DNA of 64,000 nt from Alkalinema pantanalense (lineage in GTDB: Bacteria; Cyanobacteriota; Cyanobacteriia; Leptolyngbyales; Leptolyngbyaceae), in assembly GCF_050753345.1 (NCBI RefSeq), contig NZ_JBLZFX010000003.1, positions 92,057-156,056 on the forward strand, given 5' to 3'. Shown one piece after another: positions 59,152 to 64,000 of the stretch. Under the pieces are notes generated by a model. The model was given only the letters and a program-made list of their open reading frames with translations. It was not told the DNA's origin and ran no database searches. The translations under genes and the position numbers were made by a program. The number at the start of each line of letters is the position of its first letter. The stretch's first letter is position 1.

Positions 59152-61869
59152 GTGACCCAAGAATTCTCACTGTCTGTAACCCCTGTCAAAGAGGAAACCT
59201 ATCTCGTTAGAACAGAGCGGGTCTCTCCGGGAGTTCCTCTGGCAGAAGAATTAGTCTCTTGGCGCGTAGGAGATTGGTTACAGCAGGCGGGACAGTTGAT
59301 GAATGATCCGTTACTGGGATTATTACGAGGGCGCGGCCAGACTGGCCCCGTGGGCGAACCCGCTTCAGTGGATTTAGTGACCTTAGGCCAGGAACTTTAC
59401 AATGCGCTGTTTCAAGGAACGGTACGGGATAGCTGGATGGTGGCACAGGGGATTGCCCAGCATCAACACGACATTTTGCGATTACGCCTAGGATTAAAGG
59501 GCGATCGCTTGCCCCGACTGCCCTGGGAAGTCTTGCATGCAGGTGATCGGCCTCTGTCCACCGGAACCGACGTTGTGTTTTCCCGCTACCATTCTGCCTT
59601 TACCGCTGTTGGTAGCAAGCTTTCTCTGCATCCAACCAATATCCAGCCCAATCAGCCCCTACGCATTCTGATGGTACTGGCAGCTCCGACGGATCAGGAA
59701 ATGCTACAGCTGCACCAAGAAGCCGTTCATTTACAAGCTGAACTACAGCGAGATCAGGATCGTCGGTTCGATGGCCCCACGATCGAACTGCAAATTCTCG
59801 ATCAGCCCGGTCGGGAACAACTGACTCAAGCCTTAGAGCAGGGACACTTTGACATTCTGCACTATGCGGGGCATAGCAATTTAGGCAGTGCAGGGGGCGA
59901 TCTCTATCTGGTCAATGACAAGACTGGATTGACTGAAGTCCTCAATGGAGATGATTTAGCAGGGCTATTAGTCAATAACGGTGTCCGCATGGCCGTGTTT
60001 AATTCCTGCCGAGGCGTGCATGGAGCCACTGCTGGCGAGGATAACAGCAATAATTTGGCTGATGCGCTGTTAAAGCGGGGTGTTCCTGCCGTACTGGCCA
60101 TGGCGGAACGGATTCCCGATGATGTGGCCTTAACCTTGAGCCGATTGTTCTACCGTAATCTGAAGCAACGCTATCCCATCGATCTGAGCTTGAATCGGGC
60201 CAGACAGGGGCTACTGTCTTCCTATGGTTCTAGCCAACTCTATTGGGCGTTACCAATTCTCTATCTCCATCCCGAATTTGATGGCTATCTTCGGCCTCAC
60301 CAAACGGCTAACCGAGATCGATCGGGCGTCAATCCCATCGATTCAATCGACCCTGCCTTTTTGGAGTCGGATCAGTTAGAGCCCTTAGGCCAATTAGCTT
60401 CAGCGCATCTTACCGCCAGCCAGTTTGCCAAAAATGATTTAGGTGGAAATCCCTTAAGTGGCAGTAGCGTAAACGGTGACTTGATCAATGGTGACTTCAT
60501 CAATGGTGACTTCGTAGAAGAAATCAACCTGGATGACAATCTGGATGATGAGGCCGATCGGGCAGAAATTGCGGATCTGTTTAAGGAACTTTCCAACAAT
60601 GGAAATTCCATCACTTCAACCCAATCATCCCAAACACCGTCGAGCAATCTAGCGGTTGCACAAGGTAATGGGAACGCTATTCCTTCAACCGCCCCGGTCA
60701 TTACCAACGAAAAAGCTCGCGAATTGAATCAACTGGCGCAGGTGCTCCAACAACAAGGAGACTTGACAGGAGCGATCGCAACCTATGGAGAAGCCCTGAA
60801 ATTGGCTCCCGATTGCGGCGAACTTTACTACAATCTCGGCACGGCTTTCCAAACCTATGGCAATCTGCCAGAAGCACTGACTGCCTACAAAATGGCATTG
60901 AAGCTGGATCCCCAACACTCCCATGCACCCACCCGCCTCCAACAGCTTCTAGATCCTTCCGCCACAGGTAACCCCGAAGGGTCTACCCCCACGTCCCAAG
61001 GGCACGCGAGTCGGGCTAATTTTGGAGATAACCCTCATTCCCGGCCTCCCCTGTCCAAAGCATTGATGGGGACTATCGGGATTACTGCTGCAAGTTTGTT
61101 AGGTATTGGGGTGGCTGTGAGCCGCTTCCAATCCCAACCTCCGACACCGCCCACGCCCTCCATTTCGGCGAGTGTCCCCCAACCGTCCCCCAGCAGTTCC
61201 CCCAGCCCAGATACCCTGCAGCCTAATCAATCCCAGGCCAATAATGCCAATCTTGTGACGATCGCCCAGCAATCCTTCAGCAAAAATAATTTGCGCCAAG
61301 CCCAGGAAGCCGTGGCAGCTTTGCTCGATCGGGGTGCCTTAGTAGAGGCCCAAGCTGCTTTAGACAACGCTTCGCGCAACCAGCAGGAAGTCGCACCGAT
61401 TAGCTTTCTGCGCGGACGACTGTCCTGGCAATTTTGGCAGCAGAATAGCGGTGGGAATCATAGCCTAGACGATGTGCGGCGCTTTTGGGGCATGACAACC
61501 CAGAAGGAACCGAATAACCCGCTCTATCAAACCGCCTTGGGCTTTGCCTTTTATGCGGAAGGCAAACTGACACCCACTGACCTTCCCCGTGCCACCGACG
61601 CTTGGTTCCAGGCGGCCAATCTGACAGCCCAGCAGCCCACCTCGCCCGAAGCCCTGAATGCCTATGCAGGACTGGCTTTAAGCGCTTTCAAAACGGCGCA
61701 GACTCAAACGGGAGCCGATCAAAAGCGGCTTCAGGCAGAGGCTATTAAACTCCGGGATCAGGTCATGAAAGCTAGCCCCGATCGCTTCAGTCCCAATGCT
61801 TTAGGCAAAAATTGGCTCTGGACAGAAACCGCGATCGCCGATTGGAAAAAATTACAAGAACTACAGTAA
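59152..61869 (+). CDS. CHAT-domain caspase-like protease with TPR repeats and a membrane segment
   Basis: A 905-residue protein. Residues 60-390 form a CHAT domain with the catalytic pair H241 (in ILHYAGHSNLG) and C286 (in VFNSCRGVHG), typical of clan CD peptidases related to separase and caspases. A low-complexity acidic linker with three NGD(L/F) repeats (residues 441-460) follows. Two TPR units (about 520-600) are ELNQLAQVLQQQGDLTGAIA and AFQTYGNLPEALTAYKMALK. A transmembrane helix lies near 637-658. A Pro/Ser linker and a C-terminal helical repeat region of about 190 residues complete it. GTG start at 59152. It stands alone, without an obvious activator or substrate gene. Confidence 0.85.
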   Translation: MTQEFSLSVTPVKEETYLVRTERVSPGVPLAEELVSWRVGDWLQQAGQLMNDPLLGLLRGRGQTGPVGEPASVDLVTLGQELYNALFQGTVRDSWMVAQGIAQHQHDILRLRLGLKGDRLPRLPWEVLHAGDRPLSTGTDVVFSRYHSAFTAVGSKLSLHPTNIQPNQPLRILMVLAAPTDQEMLQLHQEAVHLQAELQRDQDRRFDGPTIELQILDQPGREQLTQALEQGHFDILHYAGHSNLGSAGGDLYLVNDKTGLTEVLNGDDLAGLLVNNGVRMAVFNSCRGVHGATAGEDNSNNLADALLKRGVPAVLAMAERIPDDVALTLSRLFYRNLKQRYPIDLSLNRARQGLLSSYGSSQLYWALPILYLHPEFDGYLRPHQTANRDRSGVNPIDSIDPAFLESDQLEPLGQLASAHLTASQFAKNDLGGNPLSGSSVNGDLINGDFINGDFVEEINLDDNLDDEADRAEIADLFKELSNNGNSITSTQSSQTPSSNLAVAQGNGNAIPSTAPVITNEKARELNQLAQVLQQQGDLTGAIATYGEALKLAPDCGELYYNLGTAFQTYGNLPEALTAYKMALKLDPQHSHAPTRLQQLLDPSATGNPEGSTPTSQGHASRANFGDNPHSRPPLSKALMGTIGITAASLLGIGVAVSRFQSQPPTPPTPSISASVPQPSPSSSPSPDTLQPNQSQANNANLVTIAQQSFSKNNLRQAQEAVAALLDRGALVEAQAALDNASRNQQEVAPISFLRGRLSWQFWQQNSGGNHSLDDVRRFWGMTTQKEPNNPLYQTALGFAFYAEGKLTPTDLPRATDAWFQAANLTAQQPTSPEALNAYAGLALSAFKTAQTQTGADQKRLQAEAIKLRDQVMKASPDRFSPNALGKNWLWTETAIADWKKLQELQ
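60475..60519 (+). repeat. Three-copy in-frame 15-bp repeat in the CHAT gene
   Basis: GGTGACTTGATCAAT, GGTGACTTCATCAAT and GGTGACTTCGTAGAA at 60475, 60490 and 60505. The copies encode GDLIN, GDFIN, GDFVE in the acidic linker. Confidence 0.88.
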
Positions 61870-61891
61870 CGCCCTGTCAGTGAGGACAACC

Positions 61892-62362
61892 TTATTCAGA
61901 ATCCGCGATTTCGGCAGGAACCGAAGGGGTGATCGCACCTTTAATCGACTGATCCACGGAATTGGTTTGACGCAAACTAGGAGTGATCAAGCAGGACAGC
62001 CCCACGCAACCTAGGCCAATGGCTCCAATTAACTGTAGAAAACTCTGGTGCTCCCTTTGGGCGATCGTTTGGGCCATCTCCTGAGGCGGCAGAATTTCAT
62101 TTCCTAGACTGAGGATTTCGCGCGTTGCACCCCAAATAAGCACCAAGGTCATCAACCAAGCCAACAACAGCAGCAGGAAAATGCGAATCCCCGCAGGACG
62201 CTGTAACCGTCGTATCCAAAGGCTGGGAAGTATGAATCGCCAAAACCAATGCCGGGGAAGCTGGCTCCAAGTTCGATTGATTTTGAGCAATGCACGTTCC
62301 CAGCGAGTCTGTCGCTGTTGTTTTTTAGCCAATAGTGCACTTTTTCCCTGCCGTGATCGCAT
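61892..62362 (-). CDS. Small hypothetical membrane protein
   Basis: 156 residues. A basic N-terminal segment (residues 1-50, rich in Lys/Arg/Trp) precedes two transmembrane helices (about 60-82, IRIFLLLLLAWLMTLVLIWG, and 112-130, FLQLIGAIGLGCVGLSCLIT), and a short polar tail. No family is recognised. It converges with the CHAT gene, 22 bp between stops. Confidence 0.6.
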   Translation of the reverse strand: MRSRQGKSALLAKKQQRQTRWERALLKINRTWSQLPRHWFWRFILPSLWIRRLQRPAGIRIFLLLLLAWLMTLVLIWGATREILSLGNEILPPQEMAQTIAQREHQSFLQLIGAIGLGCVGLSCLITPSLRQTNSVDQSIKGAITPSVPAEIADSE

Positions 62363-62404
62363 CCCGGATCCTCACTGCACCCGATCGTAGACGTTGGATA
62401 AAGC

Positions 62405-62446
62405 TTGAACTGGAAAGTTTGAACTGGAAAGCTGGAACTGGAAAGT
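62405..62446. repeat. Three-copy 14-bp tandem repeat
   Basis: TTGAACTGGAAAGT (62405), TTGAACTGGAAAGC (62419) and TGGAACTGGAAAGT (62433), each differing by one base. It lies about 40 bp upstream of the small membrane protein gene (minus strand). Confidence 0.9.
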
Positions 62447-62633
62447 TTAGATTTTGGCGAAAATCCCCCTTAAGGAGACGATCACTCCCCAGGAAGAGCC
62501 CGATCGAACATGTTGCCACGAGATCGTCTTTTATCCGGTCATTAGTTCAAATTTCTCTGTCCTTAGTCCCAATATTAATTAAAGATCTCCCACGTGAACG
62601 AATTATCTTTAGGATCCGTTAAATTCGAATCAG

Positions 62634-62678
62634 AAAAAGGAGCGGAGAGTCCCTCATTGCAAAGGACGATCGCCGCTC
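62634..62678 (-). terminator. Intrinsic terminator of ddl
   Basis: On the minus strand GAGCGG pairs with CCGCTC (complements of 62673-62678 and 62640-62645), an inner GTCC/GGAC stem adds stability, and TTTTT (complement of 62634-62638) follows. It is 29 nt past the ddl stop. Confidence 0.75.
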
Positions 62679-62706
62679 TCATAGCTACCTCTCACAGATG
62701 GATTGT

Positions 62707-63768
62707 TTAAGAATGACTACGCTCTAAAGCAAACTGAACTAACTGGTGGACAAGGTCTGGAAATTCCACCCCCGTTGCAGCCCAGAGTTGAGGATACATA
62801 CTCATTGCCGTAAAGCCAGGTAAGGTATTGACTTCATTAATTAAAATTTCGCCCGTGGCTTCGACGTAGAAGAAATCCACACGGGTCAGTCCTGCACAGT
62901 CGATCGCTTGAAATGCCTGAATAGCCCGTTCTTGAATTTGCGTCACCACGTCAGCGGTCAGATTAGCAGGAATATAAATCTGCGATCGGCCTTCGGTGTA
63001 CTTCGTTTCATAATCATAAAAGTCGCTCTCGAAGGTCACTTCACCGACCACTGAAGCTTTGGGATTATCGTTGCCCAAGACAGCACATTCCACTTCCCGC
63101 GCTACAACCCCTGCTTCTACAATGATGCGCCGATCGTAGCTAGCGGCACCGTCCAAGGCTTTTTCTAATTCCGATCGGGTACGACATTTAGAAATTCCGA
63201 CAGAAGATCCTAAATTGGCGGGTTTGACAAAGCAGGGATAGCCGAGTTGGGCCTCAATTTCATCACACAGCTTGGGAAAACGGCAGGGATCGGAAAAAAT
63301 TTGCGATCGGGTCACCGCCATATACTTCACCTGGGGGAGACCCACTTCGGCAAAGGCCATTTTCATGGCAATCTTATCCATGCCCACCGCTGAAGCCAAG
63401 ACCCCCGAACCAACGTAGGGAACCTGCATGAGTTGCAATAGGCCCTGAATAGTGCCATCTTCGCCGTTGGGACCATGCAAAATGGGGAACCAGACCTCGA
63501 CTTCGCTGACCTGCGGTGGAAATTGCCACAGCGTTGCTTTTGGGGCAGTTTCCTCGGTTTCCACGGGCTGCCGATCGGTCAAGACCTGCTGCGCCACCGC
63601 TCCTGTCTGCCATACCCCATCCTTTTGGATATAGAACAGGAGAACCTCGTAGCGATCGATGTTGTTTCCGGTTGTCAATCCTCGATAAATTGCGCCTGCG
63701 GAGATAATGGATACTTCATGCTCACCAGAGCGTCCGCCAAACAACAGTCCTACTTTCAATTTACCCAT
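62707..63768 (-). CDS. ddl: D-alanine--D-alanine ligase
   Basis: 353 residues, ATP-grasp enzyme making D-Ala-D-Ala for peptidoglycan. The N-terminus LLFGGRSGEHEVSIISAG is diagnostic, with the conserved Glu in GEHEVS; HGPNGEDGTIQGLL, FVKPANLGSSVGISK (ATP-binding loop) and GLTRVDFFYVEATGEILINEVNTLPGF are the family segments, though the last is cited only in part here. The usual length is 300-370. The ATG at 63768 is preceded by GGGGAGTGGGCC. Confidence 0.95.
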   Translation of the reverse strand: MGKLKVGLLFGGRSGEHEVSIISAGAIYRGLTTGNNIDRYEVLLFYIQKDGVWQTGAVAQQVLTDRQPVETEETAPKATLWQFPPQVSEVEVWFPILHGPNGEDGTIQGLLQLMQVPYVGSGVLASAVGMDKIAMKMAFAEVGLPQVKYMAVTRSQIFSDPCRFPKLCDEIEAQLGYPCFVKPANLGSSVGISKCRTRSELEKALDGAASYDRRIIVEAGVVAREVECAVLGNDNPKASVVGEVTFESDFYDYETKYTEGRSQIYIPANLTADVVTQIQERAIQAFQAIDCAGLTRVDFFYVEATGEILINEVNTLPGFTAMSMYPQLWAATGVEFPDLVHQLVQFALERSHS

Positions 63769-63887
63769 GGCCCACTCCCCTTGGTCTGGTTAGATAGCCA
63801 GAGAGTATAGCAGAAACCTATCCATCAGCCTTGAGACCCGTGGGCTTTCTAGCTGAGAATTGAGTTAACTGCTTTAAATTCCCGTAA

Positions 63888-64000
63888 CTACTCAGGCTGT
63901 GGTTTAAGCGACACAGGATTGCCCGAGAACAATCCAACGAGAGCGTCTAAAAGATTGATATTCTGCTTGCGCAAGGTGGATAAATAGCCCCGAATGCGAC
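63888..64000 (-). CDS. C-terminal end of an IS66-like transposase (cut by window edge)
   Basis: The minus-strand frame from the right edge reads RIRGYLSTLRKQNINLLDAL then VGLFSGNPVSLKPQPE and TAG at 63888. This matches the end of IS66-type transposases, where RGYLSTLRKQG-x-x-LLxAL is common. The rest is outside the window. No terminal inverted repeat could be identified between it and ddl, so the element's boundary is unknown. Confidence 0.6.
   Translation of the reverse strand, partial: RIRGYLSTLRKQNINLLDALVGLFSGNPVSLKPQPE

Larger units (their letters stand above)
62363..62706. other. Gene-free stretch with 14-bp tandem repeats and the ddl terminator
   Basis: 344 bp. Three tandem 14-bp units at 62405-62446 and the ddl terminator at 62634-62678 are listed separately. 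No gene is supported. Confidence 0.5.

Overview
The window is chromosomal DNA of a cyanobacterium. The evidence is the NDH-1 subunit gene ndhN beside rplC, the highly iterated CGATCG/GCGATCGC (HIP1-like) palindromes throughout, an RNP-type RNA-binding protein, an EGY-like site-2 protease, a DUF4388 protein, a CHAT-TPR protein and a class II ribonucleotide reductase carrying an intein. The genus cannot be fixed from sequence alone; a Leptolyngbya-like filamentous lineage is only a guess.

Layout. 1-3.7 kb: 3' part of a response regulator-GAF gene, a strong terminator, cysK, a 0.7 kb gene-free stretch with a nested palindrome, and a DUF4388 gene. 3.8-12.2 kb: ygfZ-like folate-binding protein, a conserved hypothetical, fmt, an orphan sensor kinase, a cluster of C6/G6 palindromic repeats, der, an aldose-1-epimerase-like gene and an EGY-type site-2 protease. 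12.5-16.9 kb: a PIN-like tail-anchored protein, then a two-gene partner-switching module (response regulator-GAF-SpoIIE phosphatase plus RsbW-like kinase) and a small XRE regulator. 17-21 kb: a Tat-exported ferritin-like protein behind a possible leader peptide and a 43-bp palindrome, an MFS transporter, and an ECF sigma factor with a ChrR-like cupin anti-sigma factor. 21.3-33 kb: purN, tRNA-Cys, a URC4/Urg3 protein, an AI-2E family exporter, an AAA-less M41-like protease, a VanY-like peptidase, a polyprenol-phosphate glycosyltransferase, an RRM protein, cysE and several hypotheticals. 33.4-37 kb: class II ribonucleotide reductase with a 407-residue LAGLIDADG intein, then a Uma2 remnant.

From 55.4 down to 37.3 kb on the minus strand lies the S10-spc-alpha ribosomal protein cluster in cyanobacterial order: rplC-rplD-rplW-rplB-rpsS-rplV-rpsC-rplP-rpmC-rpsQ-rplN-rplX-rplE-rpsH-rplF-rplR-rpsE-rplO-secY-adk-infA-rpmJ-rpsM-rpsK-rpoA-rplQ-truA-rplM-rpsI-rpmE, then a GNAT gene and prfA, closed by an intrinsic terminator. 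rpsN and rpmD are absent from their enterobacterial places, as is usual in cyanobacteria. ndhN diverges from rplC. 56.6-64 kb: a HAD phosphatase, a membrane protein, a 905-residue CHAT-TPR protein, a small membrane protein, ddl, and at the right edge the C-terminus of an IS66-like transposase.

The most unusual items are the partner-switching module and its truncated paralogue, the NrdJ intein, the CHAT-TPR membrane protein, a small protein with an exact 60-residue internal duplication, and a set of independent three-copy 14-15 bp tandem repeats both inside and outside genes.
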